A stretch of 64,000 bases of DNA from an uncultured Bacteroidota bacterium (GTDB lineage Bacteria; Bacteroidota; Bacteroidia; Bacteroidales; P3), in NCBI GenBank assembly GCA_902762805.1, contig CACWPQ010000023.1, forward strand, positions 1-64,000, given 5' to 3'. Shown piece by piece: positions 8,706 to 17,514 of the stretch. A program made the translations under genes and the position numbers. A model generated the notes under the pieces. The model was not told the origin of the DNA. It did not search any database and was given only the letters and a program-made list of their open reading frames with translations. The stretch's first letter is position 1, and every line of letters begins with the position of its first letter.

Positions 8706-10208
8706 ATGAATAGCCTGTCCCGCAAACTGCCGACCGCCAGCCTCTACCTCCTTGCGCTGGCACTCTTTGCCGCCTTGGCGTGCAAGGAGATGCTTACACG
8801 GGGTATGTTCGCCGACGGACTGGTCTACACCTCTATCGCCATCAACTACGCCGAGGACGATGTCCCCTTCTGGCAGCCCCGGTTCACTGCCACGGTGAAT
8901 GGCAATCCGCCTCCTGTGCGGGGTGTGGCACAGTCCGACCAACCCTACTACACCCAGACCACCGGCGAGACCTTCTATGCCCACCCGCCGCTCATGATGT
9001 ACCTACTCTCGCTCTGGGTGCGCCTGGTGGGCAGTGGTGATGTGGCGGTCAAAGGCTATTCCATCCTCGTCATGCTGCTGACCGCGCTGCTCATGGTTCG
9101 ACTTTGGAATCGCTTGGGTTTCGGTTTCAGCACGGGATGGTTGCCCTTGCTCCTGTGGACTCTCATTCCTCCGGTGACCCATTATGCATTCTACAACATG
9201 TTGGAACCCACCATGTTGCTATTTATCCTCGCCTCTGTCCTTTGCCTTTTGCGAGAGGGTAGGCGTCTGTGGTTGTGGCATCTTCTGGCGGGTCTGTTCC
9301 TGTTCCTGGCCTTTCTTACCAAGGAGTTCACGGGTCTCTTCCCCTTGGCGTTTCCGGCCGTGCTTTGGGTCGCGCGCCTGCGCGAACATGGCTTTGGTCG
9401 CATGCTTGCCCTGACCGCCGCGGTGTTCGCCGGCTTCCTGGCCCCCTGTTTGCTGCTGGCCCTCTGTTCGCCTGCCGCGTGGGACTTCTTCCAGCACTAC
9501 CTCTCCATTCAAATTCTGGGCCAGGCGATGGGCAGCAGCGCCACAAGCCGTTTTGCCATCGTAGGCCACTTTTTCCTCCACACCGGCATCGTGTGGGGCA
9601 TCGTTGTGCTGGCCGCGGTCATTGCCGTGCTCAGGAAGCGCACTGATTGGTTGCCATTGATCCGTCATAGGCGCAAGGCTTCTGCCATGTTTATGCTTGC
9701 GCTGTGCGGCGTGCTCCCGCTGATGGTCAGCGCCAAGCAGAGCGATTATTTCCTCCTGACGGCATTCCCCTTCTTCGCCCTCGCTGCCGCAATCTTGCTT
9801 GAACCCTTTGCCACTCGTGCGCTCAAACGTCCTAACGCTCCGGCCGTCGCCTCCCTCGCAGCCCTGGTGGCCGTTGTGGCGGCGGTGGTTCTCAACGCGG
9901 TTTTTGCCGGACGCCCGGGGCGCAATGTAACTATCCAAGAGGATATGGACCTCATCACGCCACACCTTGCGCGTGGCGAAGTCGTCACAGCTCCGCAGCA
10001 GATGTTCGACAGCCACTTCGTGCTCACCCTTTCCGGCTATTATTTCATCGACCGCCGGGTATCTCTCGACAGCCTCAACGTGCATCCTCACCTCGTCACC
10101 ACCTCGTCGGACGGCCTCGGCCGCTTTGCCCACCTCTCGGATGTTTCCTACCGGCTGGTCGACCTCCCCACCTCCGAATTCCAATTGTACGAACTCATCA
10201 GTGAATAG
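8706..10208 (+). CDS. Membrane glycosyltransferase, ArnT/PMT (GT39) type
   Basis: A 500-residue polytopic protein with about 10-12 hydrophobic segments. After the first helix comes GMFADGLVYTSIAINYAED, with the acidic residue in the first periplasmic loop typical of GT-C enzymes, followed by FYAHPPLMMYLLSL, the usual H-P-P motif of ArnT and PMT relatives. Such enzymes transfer a sugar from a polyprenyl-phosphate donor to lipid A, protein or another acceptor on the outer face of the inner membrane. The acceptor cannot be told here. An earlier TTG at 8652 lies in the promoter and is rejected. The alkaline phosphatase gene follows after 21 bp. Confidence 0.85.
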   Translation: MNSLSRKLPTASLYLLALALFAALACKEMLTRGMFADGLVYTSIAINYAEDDVPFWQPRFTATVNGNPPPVRGVAQSDQPYYTQTTGETFYAHPPLMMYLLSLWVRLVGSGDVAVKGYSILVMLLTALLMVRLWNRLGFGFSTGWLPLLLWTLIPPVTHYAFYNMLEPTMLLFILASVLCLLREGRRLWLWHLLAGLFLFLAFLTKEFTGLFPLAFPAVLWVARLREHGFGRMLALTAAVFAGFLAPCLLLALCSPAAWDFFQHYLSIQILGQAMGSSATSRFAIVGHFFLHTGIVWGIVVLAAVIAVLRKRTDWLPLIRHRRKASAMFMLALCGVLPLMVSAKQSDYFLLTAFPFFALAAAILLEPFATRALKRPNAPAVASLAALVAVVAAVVLNAVFAGRPGRNVTIQEDMDLITPHLARGEVVTAPQQMFDSHFVLTLSGYYFIDRRVSLDSLNVHPHLVTTSSDGLGRFAHLSDVSYRLVDLPTSEFQLYELISE

Positions 10209-10229
10209 AATATTAAAAAACGTTATAGT

Positions 10230-11387
10230 ATGAATATCAATAAGATACTTCTGTCCATGCTCCTACCGGCCTCGCTGCTCTTCTCCTCGTGCCTGACCAT
10301 GACGGCCCTGGCGCTCGATGTCAACGAGCTGGCCAACCGCGCGGGCGCCCACGAGGAGGCCGCCCCCGCCGACGACCCCGTGCCCCTCAACGTCATCCTC
10401 ATCATCGGCGACGGCATGGGAGTGCCCCAGGTCTACGCCTCGGTCGTGGCCGAGCGCGGCGACAACTCCGCCTTCCTCCGCTTCCCCTACAGCGGCTTCT
10501 CGCGCACCTACTCGCGCAACAAGTACCGCACCGACTCCTCCGCCGGCGGCACCGCACTCACCACCGGCCGCAAGGTGGACAACTACCACGTCAACTGGGG
10601 CCCCGACTCCGCCCGCTACGCCACCATCTTCGACGACGCCGTCGCCGCTGGCATGTCCACCGGCTTCGTCGTCACCTCCACCGTCCTCGACGCCACCCCA
10701 GCCTCCACCTACGGCCACGTGCCCTACCGCAAGATGTTCGACACCCTCAGCCTCCAGCTCGCCCAGTGCAACCACAGCATCATGGTCGGCGGCGGCCGCA
10801 AATACTTCCAGCCGGAGAACCGCAAGGACGGCCTCGCGCCGCTCGACACCCTGGCCCGCCGCGGCTACACCGTCGTCCACTCCCTCGACAGCCTCAACCG
10901 CTTCGCTGGCGACAAGGTGGTCGGTCTCCTCTACGACGACGACCCCCTCACCGAACCCGCCCGCGGCGACATGCTCACCCAGGCCGCCAAAAAGGCCATC
11001 GCCCTCCTCAGCCGCAACCCCAAGGGCTTCGCACTGATGATCGAGGGCTCGCAGATCGACTGGGCCTGCCACAACAACGACTCCGCCTATCTTCGCGCTG
11101 AACTCGCCGACTTCGAGCAGATGCTCCACGCCGTCATCGACTTCGCACAGCGCGACGGCAACACCCTCGTCGTCGTCACCGCCGACCACGAGACCGGCGG
11201 CCTCACACTCCCCGACGGCAACATCGAGGCCGGCACCAACGACGTCCGCTTCCTTTGGGACAACCACACGGGCTGCATGGTTCCCGTCTTCGCCCTCGGC
11301 CCCGGCGCCTTCAACTTCTCCGGCATCCAGCAAAACACCGACATCCCCACCAAAATCCGCCTCCTAATGGGCATCGGCGAACAGTAG
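10230..11387 (+). CDS. Alkaline phosphatase, lipoprotein form
   Basis: A 385-residue PhoA-superfamily phosphomonoesterase. The N-terminus MNINKILLSMLLPASLLFSSC is a lipoprotein signal. Metal-site and catalytic motifs are visible: IIGDGMG, DSSAGGTALTTG with Ser103 as nucleophile, EGSQIDWACHNND, and TADHETGG, followed by the C-terminal HTG metal ligand in DNHTG. The enzyme should release phosphate from organic esters in the periplasm or at the outer membrane. It probably shares a transcript with the glycosyltransferase upstream (21-bp gap). The stop is followed by a 7-bp repeat array and apt. Confidence 0.93.
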   Translation: MNINKILLSMLLPASLLFSSCLTMTALALDVNELANRAGAHEEAAPADDPVPLNVILIIGDGMGVPQVYASVVAERGDNSAFLRFPYSGFSRTYSRNKYRTDSSAGGTALTTGRKVDNYHVNWGPDSARYATIFDDAVAAGMSTGFVVTSTVLDATPASTYGHVPYRKMFDTLSLQLAQCNHSIMVGGGRKYFQPENRKDGLAPLDTLARRGYTVVHSLDSLNRFAGDKVVGLLYDDDPLTEPARGDMLTQAAKKAIALLSRNPKGFALMIEGSQIDWACHNNDSAYLRAELADFEQMLHAVIDFAQRDGNTLVVVTADHETGGLTLPDGNIEAGTNDVRFLWDNHTGCMVPVFALGPGAFNFSGIQQNTDIPTKIRLLMGIGEQ

Positions 11388-11431
11388 TTCAATTTTGAAT
11401 TCCCAATTTTCAATTTTCAATTTTCAATTCC
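11388..11431 (+). repeat. 7-bp tandem repeat array, unit ATTTTCA
   Basis: About six units with period 7 fill the gap between the phosphatase stop and the apt start. The plus strand carries no stop through the array, so an open frame reads from a TTG at 11395 into apt, but this extension is not needed by the protein. Confidence 0.8.
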
Positions 11432-11433
11432 CT

Positions 11434-12012
11434 ATGTTAGAAACCGTCATCAAGCATTACCCCGATTTCCCGGTGCCCGGCATCGACTTCATCGACGTGC
11501 TCCCCTTCCTGCACGACAAGGCCGCCTTCAACCAGGCCATACGCCAAATCGACGCCTGGACCACCGCCCCCAACCTCGCCACCGTCGAAGCCCGCGGCTT
11601 CCTCTTCGGCGCACCACTCCTCTCGGTCAGCGACCGCGTCCAAACCCTCGTCCCCTTCCGCAAGAAAGGCAAACTGCCCCATGCCGAAGGCGACCTCGTG
11701 CGCGTCGAAATCGAGAAGGAATACGGCAGCGACGAAATCTTTTACCGCCTCTCCGACTTCGCCGCCTGCGTCCCCAGCGGCGACTTTATCGACATCACCC
11801 TCTTCGACGACCTCCTCGCCACCGGCGGCACCACCCGCGGCATCGTCCGCTCCCTGCAGCAGCAGACCGTCGACGGACGCAAGCTGCGCATCAAAGAGTT
11901 CATCTTCCTCGTCGAGCTCCCGGCCCTCGGCGGACGCAAGTGGCTCGAAACCGTGGCCCCCGTTCACTCGCTGTTGCAAATCAACGGAGAAGGGGAGGGG
12001 AGGAGCCTATGA
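11434..12012 (+). CDS. apt: Adenine phosphoribosyltransferase
   Basis: A type I phosphoribosyltransferase of 192 residues that makes AMP from adenine and PRPP in the purine salvage pathway. Family motifs are in order: [17 protein letters not shown] at the N-terminus, [28 protein letters not shown], and the PRPP loop [11 protein letters not shown]. The C-terminus is slightly extended ([10 protein letters not shown]). The ATG at 11434 is chosen because the upstream extension is entirely 7-bp repeat DNA. The stop overlaps the ATG of nfo (ATGA). Confidence 0.95.
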   Translation: MLETVIKHYPDFPVPGIDFIDVLPFLHDKAAFNQAIRQIDAWTTAPNLATVEARGFLFGAPLLSVSDRVQTLVPFRKKGKLPHAEGDLVRVEIEKEYGSDEIFYRLSDFAACVPSGDFIDITLFDDLLATGGTTRGIVRSLQQQTVDGRKLRIKEFIFLVELPALGGRKWLETVAPVHSLLQINGEGEGRSL

Positions 12013-12860
12013 CGAAATACATCGGAGCCCATGTGAGTGCAAGCGGAGGGGTCGGCAACGCCATACTGAACGCCGAGGCCATCGGCGCCAACGCCTTTGC
12101 CCTCTTCACACGCAACCAGCGCAGCTGGGTGAGCAAGCCCCTGCAGCAACTCGAGGTCGACGGCTTCAAAGCCCTGCTGCTCGACCGTGGCTTCCGCCCC
12201 GACATGGTGCTGCCGCACGACAGCTACCTCATCAACCTCGGCTCGCCCGACGAGGAAACCCTCCTCAAGAGCCGCGCCGCCTTCCTCGACGAGATGCAGC
12301 GTGCCCAGCAGCTGGGGCTCACCATGCTCAACTTCCACCCCGGCAGCCACCTGAAACGCATCAGCGAAGAAGAATGCCTCGACCAGATAGCCGCCGAAGT
12401 CAACCTCGCGCTGAGCAAGACCGCGGGCGTCACCGCCGTCATCGAAAACACCGCAGGCCAGGGCACCAACCTCGGGTGGCGCTTCGAGCATATCGCACGC
12501 ATCATCCAGGGAATAGACGACAAAACAAGGATAGGCGTCTGCATCGACACATGCCACACCCTCGCCGCCGGCTACGACCTCACGACCGAGATGGGCTACC
12601 AGTTCACCATGGAAGAATTCGAGCGCGTCGTCGGCTTCCGCTACCTGCGCGCACTCCACCTCAACGACAGCAAGAAAGCGTGCGGCAGCCATGTGGACCG
12701 CCACGAAGTGCTGGGCGAGGGCGCCCTCGGCAAAGACTTCTTCGCACGCCTGATGCGCGACCCGCGCTTCGACAACATGCCCCTCATCCTCGAGACCCCT
12801 GACCCCACGCGCTGGGCGGACGAAATCCGCTGGCTGCGCTCGATGGGTAATAATGGGTAA
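12009..12860 (+). CDS. nfo: Endonuclease IV (AP endonuclease)
   Basis: A metal-dependent TIM-barrel nuclease of 283 residues that cleaves DNA at abasic sites in base excision repair. Characteristic motifs: [11 protein letters not shown] at the start, [52 protein letters not shown] and LILETPDP, covering the zinc ligands (His, Glu, Asp). It overlaps the apt stop by four bases and is translationally coupled. The last codons (SMGNNG) and the stop are formed by the dispersed GGGTAATAATG repeat, so that element may have replaced the native 3' end. Confidence 0.97.
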   Translation: MTKYIGAHVSASGGVGNAILNAEAIGANAFALFTRNQRSWVSKPLQQLEVDGFKALLLDRGFRPDMVLPHDSYLINLGSPDEETLLKSRAAFLDEMQRAQQLGLTMLNFHPGSHLKRISEEECLDQIAAEVNLALSKTAGVTAVIENTAGQGTNLGWRFEHIARIIQGIDDKTRIGVCIDTCHTLAAGYDLTTEMGYQFTMEEFERVVGFRYLRALHLNDSKKACGSHVDRHEVLGEGALGKDFFARLMRDPRFDNMPLILETPDPTRWADEIRWLRSMGNNG

Positions 12861-12926
12861 TAATGCGAAAAGGCCTTTGTATTACCCTAGCGAACCCCTA
12901 CCATCCCCCTACCATCCCCCCCTCTT
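12845..12926 (+). repeat. Dispersed 3'-end repeat, copy A
   Basis: Two GGGTAATAATG units, then AAAGGCC, TATTACCCTAG and a tract of CCCCTACCATC units. The 5' GGGTAATA and the inner TATTACCC can pair. Similar copies are at 28927-28998, 40384-40456, 49360-49447 (minus) and in part at 61194-61232 (minus). Confidence 0.75.
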
Positions 12927-12955
12927 TCAATTCTCAATTTTCAATTTTCAATTAA
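12927..12955 (+). repeat. 7-bp tandem repeat array, unit ATTTTCA
   Basis: About four units of CAATTTT/CAATTCT lie between dispersed repeat copy A and the promoter at 12967. Confidence 0.75.
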
Positions 12956-12966
12956 AACATTTTTCT

Positions 12967-12975
12967 TATCTTTGC
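12967..12975 (+). promoter_or_regulatory. -7 promoter element TATCTTTGC
   Basis: It lies 200 bases upstream of the T9SS surface protein start, giving an unusually long leader that contains a terminator. Confidence 0.6.
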
Positions 12976-12979
12976 ATCC

Positions 12980-13130
12980 GTATTGCTATTGATGGATATT
13001 ATATAATATGCTGAGGTTAAGGGATTTGCCACCGCCGCCCATGTCGCCGGCCGCCTGCTTGCAGCGCGGTGCTGCCCCTCTTTCCTCGTACCCTATTGCG
13101 ACGTGCCTATGTCGGCACGCCGCTTTTTTT
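12980..13130 (+). ncRNA. Candidate leader RNA or small RNA ending in an intrinsic terminator
   Basis: The segment runs from a good promoter to a terminator-like hairpin. It is G+C-rich with several possible hairpins (for example around 13040-13075). It could be an attenuator for the surface protein downstream or a separate small RNA. I could not match it to a known RNA family. Confidence 0.35.
13098..13130 (+). terminator. Intrinsic terminator inside the 5' leader
   Basis: The stem pairs 13098-13107 with 13114-13123 (nine pairs, one mismatch), has a 6-base loop, and is followed by seven Ts. It precedes the surface-protein ATG by about 50 bases. Confidence 0.7.
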
Positions 13131-13178
13131 GTCGACCGTTTAATCAATCATCAATATTCACACAAAACACAAAACAAC

Positions 13179-16100
13179 ATGAAACGTACCCTACTCCGTT
13201 TGTTCGCCATGAGCGTGGCTCTGGCACTCCAGTTCGGCGCCGCGGCGCAGACCGTCTTCCACGCCACCGTCCCCTCGGGCCAGTCCCTCCGCTTCGAGAC
13301 CACCTCGCCCACCACCTGCCAGCTGGCCGGCAACAACTCATTAGGTGGCAGCGCGACCGACAGCCTCATCATCCCCTACACCGTCAGCGACGGCACCAAC
13401 ACCTACCAGGTCACCGCCATCGGGCAGTACGGCATAAACGGATTCCGCGGCCGTGGCACCCTGATGCTCCCCAATAGCATCACCCGCATCGAGTGGAACG
13501 GCATCACCAGCAACGACTTCGACACCATCATTTTCCCGGCCGGTCTGAACTTTATGGACAATGTCGCATTTCAAAAGTCCGCTCGCTTTGGCTCCGGCTC
13601 CGTCCTGGTCTTCCGTTCCGCTACGCCCCCCGCGACAACAAGTGGCTACCTTAGTGCCTTTTCGAATTGGAATACGGTCGATGCTGTGCAGTACATCTAC
13701 GTCCCGGACGGCCAGACTGCCGCCTACCGGGCTGCCTTCGGGACCGCCTTCACCAACGCCACCCTCCACGAATGGGGCACCTCCACCCCCACCGAAGTCA
13801 ATCGCTACGACACCATCCACCCGGGCGAGGTCCGCTGGATCAACAACCGCCCCTACGACGGCACCTGGTCCGTCAGAGACTCTTCGCTCTACTACACCCA
13901 TAACATCATCACCAAGGTGCACCTCCAAGCTGTCCGGTGGCACTTCTACGCCGACGCCCCCACCGGCCAGCGCCTCTACTACCACATCACCGGCACCGAC
14001 AGCGTCGAGGTGGTGGCGCCCAACGGTAGCGGCTGGGCATACTACACCCCCCCCACCGACTCCCTCGCCATCCCCGCCACCGTCACCCACGACGGCCACA
14101 CCTACTCCGTATTCCGCATCGCACGCAATGCCTTTTACCGCTGCGACGCAATCACCGCGCTGACCCTCCCCGAGGGCATCGCCGAGGTGGGAACGGAAGC
14201 CATTTTTATCGTGACCTCCCGAGAACTCCGCGTCTCCCTCCCGCGCTCGCTCCGCATCATCGGGGATGCTGCCTTTAACACGTATTCGTTCTTTTCCCGC
14301 CTGAAGCTGGCCAGCGACACCATCTGGGCCGAGGTTATCGGTCGCGAAGCCTTCTTCCCCAAGGTTATATCGCAGCCGATAGTGCTGCCCAACGTGCGCT
14401 CGATTGGTGATAAAGGTTTTTATCGCATTGGATCATGCCCGTATCTCTGGGTGGGCGACAGCTGCACGAGTATTGGTGAGCAAGCTTTTGCCGAAACTAC
14501 CACTGTCCCCATCGATCCAATCCCTGGGCGCATCTCGCTGGGCACCTCGCTGCAGACGGTGGGGGCGTCCGCATTTTCCCGTCCCAATGGTATTCCCATC
14601 CATTCGGTCGAGTTCCGCGGCGCCACGGTGCCCTCCTTCGCCGCGAGTGTGTTCAAGAACACCCAGATCGACAGCATCATCACCCCCTGCGGCACCTCCG
14701 CCGCCTACCGCGCCGCGCTCGATGCCGCCCCCGTCAACGAAAACTGGGACGCCTCCGCCACCCTCTTCGCCGAGCGCGGCTGCGATGTGGTGGTCGACAT
14801 CTACGACACCATCTGCGCCAGTTGGTCGTACTCATTTGGCTCTACTATTACAGGCATTAGCTTTGCCGGTCCCGGGTCGCACCTGTACTACGACACCGTC
14901 CACCTGTCCTCCTACGACAGCATCACCGTGCTGCACCTCGAAGTGGAGGGCATTGCCTACTTCCCCCTCACCAACCTGCAGGTCTGCGACGACCAGCTGC
15001 CCTACAGCTGGCACGACACGACGATTACGGAGCCCGGCTACCACCTGCTGGGCTACTACACCCTCTCGCCGCGAGGCTGCTACGTGACCGGCGAGCGCCT
15101 GGGCCTGACTGTCCATACGCGCCCGCATACTTATATCTACGACACCGTCCGCTCCACCGCCAAAGGCTACGACTACAGCGACACCACCACCGTCGCCCAT
15201 GCGTATTCGGGTCACTGCTCAGACAGCCTTGTCACCACCTACACCCACTACGACTACGATGAGACGACCGACACCATCCGCACCGTCGTCTACGACACCA
15301 TTTGTGCGGGTACTATCTACGACTTCAGCGGGCGTTATCTTTTGAGGTCGGGCACCTACTACGACACCGTCCGCATGCCGTTCCGCGACAGCATCATCGT
15401 GCTGCACCTGGAGGTGGAAGGGACTATGGCCCACAGTGTACATAGTGATGATATCTGCGAGACCAGCCTGCCCTACATCTGGGATGGCGACACCATCACT
15501 ACCCCCGGCACACACTACCTCGACCACAGTGTCTTCAACCCCCGCGGCTGCCTGATGAGTGGCAATCAGTTGCAACTGACAGTCCACGCGCGCCCGAAAA
15601 CATATATATATGACACCGTCGTCTCCACCGCCAAGGGCTACGACTACGACGACACCACAAAAGTTTCCGTGCTGCGGCAGGGCATCCATAATGGCCCCTG
15701 CCCCGACAGCCTCGTTACCACCTACGCCCACTATGACCTCGACGAGAGCGTCGACACCCTGCGTGTACCCCTCACACACCAGCTGTGCGACGGCCCATTC
15801 CTCTTCGGCGGCATCGAACGCACCGCCACAGGCACCTATACCGACACCGTGGTGGTCGACCCCTTCCATGTAACCATCACCACGCTGGATCTCACTATCA
15901 ACTACAGCAGCACCGGCGACACCGCCGCCGTGGCTTGCGACGTGTTCACCTGGCATGGCGTGGATTACACCGCCTCTGCCGCCCCGCAGCATGTATATAC
16001 CAACGCCGCCGGCTGCGACAGCACGGTAACGCTTGCCCTCACCGTCAACTACAGCAACACCGGCGACACCGCCGCCGTGGCCTGCGACGCCTTCACGTGG

Positions 16101-17438
16101 CATGGCACCACCTACACCGCCTCTGCCGCCCCGCAGCATGTCTATACCAACGCCGCTGGCTGCGACAGCACTGTAACGCTTGCCCTCATCGTCAACTACA
16201 GCAACACGGGCGACACCGCCGCCGTAGCCTGCGACCAGTACTCCTGGTACGGCACCGACTACACCGCCAGCGGCACCCCCACCCATGTGCTCACCAACGC
16301 CGCCGGCTGCGACAGCACTGTCATCCTCGCCCTCACTATTAATTATAGCAATATCGGCGACACCGCCGCCGTAGCCTGCGACCAGTACTCCTGGTACGGC
16401 ACCGACTACACCGCCAGCGGTACCCCCACCCATGTGCTCACCAACGCCGCCGGCTGCGACAGCACCGTCACCCTCGCCCTCACCATCAACTACAGCAATA
16501 CCGGCGACACCGCCGCCGTGGCCTTCGACCGCTTTGCGTGGTACGGCACCACCTATACTGCCAGCGGCACGCCCACCCATGTGCTGACCAACGCCGCGGG
16601 CTGCGACAGCACGGTGACCCTCGCCCTGATCATCCTCGAGGGCTATGCCACCGACCCGACCTTCGGCGAGCAGGGCATTGAGGTGGAGGCCTACGGCTAC
16701 TGCGCCGGCCCGGGTGCCGTGCGCTACCGCCTCAGCAGCGGCCAGCCCGACGAGTACAGCCTGATCTTCGGCCATGCCGCCTGGACCAACATCGGCTGGC
16801 AGCGCATCGCCACCCCCGGCAACATCGACATCACCGTGCCCGACGGTCTGCCCACCGGCGACTACACCGCCACCCTCTACTTCCGCCACAGCGCCTACCC
16901 CGACATGGTGAGCGCCCCCATCGAGGTCACCATCCACGTCAACCTGCCGGAGACCTACGTCATGCCCCTCTTCAGCGACGTCATCGCCCTGGTGGACACC
17001 TGTCACTGCCTGACCGATGTGCAGTGGTACCACCGCGAGGCGGGTGCCACCGACTGGGAGGCCATCCCCGGTGCCAACGACTACTACTACCACCAGGAGG
17101 GCGGCCTCACGGGCGAGTACTTCGTCAGTGCCCGCTACAACGGCCAGCCCACCTACACCTGCCCGCAGTCCGACATGACCACCCTCATCACCGAACCCCA
17201 GCCCACCCTCACCGCCTACCCCAACCCCACGCGTGACGTGGTGACCCTTGAGGTTGGTGGCCAGTGGTCAGTGGTCAGTGGTCAGCAGCATGTGTTGCGT
17301 GTGCTCACCCTGCAGGGTGTCGAGCTCGAGCGCCGCGTGTTCGAGGGCAGCACCCTCCAGCTCGACCTCAGCGCCTACCAGCGCGGCAGCTATGTCGTCA
17401 GTGTCGACGGAATGGTGGTCAGAGTGATTAGAAATTAA
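13179..17438 (+). CDS. Large T9SS-exported surface protein with BspA-like and 49-residue repeats
   Basis: A 1419-residue protein starting at MKRTLLRLFAMSVALALQFG, a Sec signal peptide ending near AAAQ. The N-terminal third has degenerate BspA-type leucine-rich repeat blocks (VTAIGQYGINGF, LRIIGDAAF) and two copies of a GQxLyy-type N-terminal motif. The middle has Cys-rich modules of about 190 residues (YDTICASWSY, YDTICAGTIYDF). Then come five tandem 49-residue repeats (GDTAAVACD...YTNAAGCDSTVTLAL). The C-terminus is a type A sorting domain (TAYPNPTRDVVTLEV...GSYVVSVDGMVVRVIRN), so the protein is exported and anchored by the T9SS. A 7-bp repeat (GGTCAGT) is translated inside the sorting domain. 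Role is probably adhesion, inferred. An earlier ATG at 13008 lies in the leader RNA and is rejected. Confidence 0.85.
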   Translation: MKRTLLRLFAMSVALALQFGAAAQTVFHATVPSGQSLRFETTSPTTCQLAGNNSLGGSATDSLIIPYTVSDGTNTYQVTAIGQYGINGFRGRGTLMLPNSITRIEWNGITSNDFDTIIFPAGLNFMDNVAFQKSARFGSGSVLVFRSATPPATTSGYLSAFSNWNTVDAVQYIYVPDGQTAAYRAAFGTAFTNATLHEWGTSTPTEVNRYDTIHPGEVRWINNRPYDGTWSVRDSSLYYTHNIITKVHLQAVRWHFYADAPTGQRLYYHITGTDSVEVVAPNGSGWAYYTPPTDSLAIPATVTHDGHTYSVFRIARNAFYRCDAITALTLPEGIAEVGTEAIFIVTSRELRVSLPRSLRIIGDAAFNTYSFFSRLKLASDTIWAEVIGREAFFPKVISQPIVLPNVRSIGDKGFYRIGSCPYLWVGDSCTSIGEQAFAETTTVPIDPIPGRISLGTSLQTVGASAFSRPNGIPIHSVEFRGATVPSFAASVFKNTQIDSIITPCGTSAAYRAALDAAPVNENWDASATLFAERGCDVVVDIYDTICASWSYSFGSTITGISFAGPGSHLYYDTVHLSSYDSITVLHLEVEGIAYFPLTNLQVCDDQLPYSWHDTTITEPGYHLLGYYTLSPRGCYVTGERLGLTVHTRPHTYIYDTVRSTAKGYDYSDTTTVAHAYSGHCSDSLVTTYTHYDYDETTDTIRTVVYDTICAGTIYDFSGRYLLRSGTYYDTVRMPFRDSIIVLHLEVEGTMAHSVHSDDICETSLPYIWDGDTITTPGTHYLDHSVFNPRGCLMSGNQLQLTVHARPKTYIYDTVVSTAKGYDYDDTTKVSVLRQGIHNGPCPDSLVTTYAHYDLDESVDTLRVPLTHQLCDGPFLFGGIERTATGTYTDTVVVDPFHVTITTLDLTINYSSTGDTAAVACDVFTWHGVDYTASAAPQHVYTNAAGCDSTVTLALTVNYSNTGDTAAVACDAFTWHGTTYTASAAPQHVYTNAAGCDSTVTLALIVNYSNTGDTAAVACDQYSWYGTDYTASGTPTHVLTNAAGCDSTVILALTINYSNIGDTAAVACDQYSWYGTDYTASGTPTHVLTNAAGCDSTVTLALTINYSNTGDTAAVAFDRFAWYGTTYTASGTPTHVLTNAAGCDSTVTLALIILEGYATDPTFGEQGIEVEAYGYCAGPGAVRYRLSSGQPDEYSLIFGHAAWTNIGWQRIATPGNIDITVPDGLPTGDYTATLYFRHSAYPDMVSAPIEVTIHVNLPETYVMPLFSDVIALVDTCHCLTDVQWYHREAGATDWEAIPGANDYYYHQEGGLTGEYFVSARYNGQPTYTCPQSDMTTLITEPQPTLTAYPNPTRDVVTLEVGGQWSVVSGQQHVLRVLTLQGVELERRVFEGSTLQLDLSAYQRGSYVVSVDGMVVRVIRN
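15894..16628 (+). repeat. Five tandem 147-bp coding repeats
   Basis: Each unit encodes 49 residues beginning (T/I)(I/V)NYS and ending CDSTVTLAL. Units 3 and 4 are nearly identical. Each normally has two Cys, and unit 5 has lost the first (AVAFD). Confidence 0.9.
17258..17286 (+). repeat. 7-bp tandem repeat in coding sequence, unit GGTCAGT
   Basis: Three to four units inside the T9SS sorting domain read GGQWSVVSGQQ in frame. The same unit forms the array at 53548-53603. Confidence 0.75.
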
Positions 17439-17457
17439 AAGAAGCCTCACCCCCCGG

Positions 17458-17482
17458 CCCCCTCTCCTTTCAAGAGAGGGGG
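17458..17482 (+). repeat. Palindrome between surface-protein genes
   Basis: A 9-bp perfect stem (CCCCCTCTC with GAGAGGGGG) and a 7-base loop in a C-rich context, located between the T9SS protein and the OmpA-like gene. It could act as a weak terminator or be another dispersed palindrome. Confidence 0.55.
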
Positions 17483-17514
17483 AGGGGATTAAACTATAAA
17501 AAAGATACACAGAC

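Noticed and set aside
13008..13178. N-terminal extension of the T9SS protein from 13008
   Set aside because: The extension crosses an intrinsic terminator. MKRTLLRLFAM at 13179 is a proper signal-peptide start.
15219..17093. Long minus-strand open frame opposite the T9SS repeat protein
   Set aside because: The composition is Gly/Val/Ala-rich and mirrors the plus-strand repeats. No start signal or domain.
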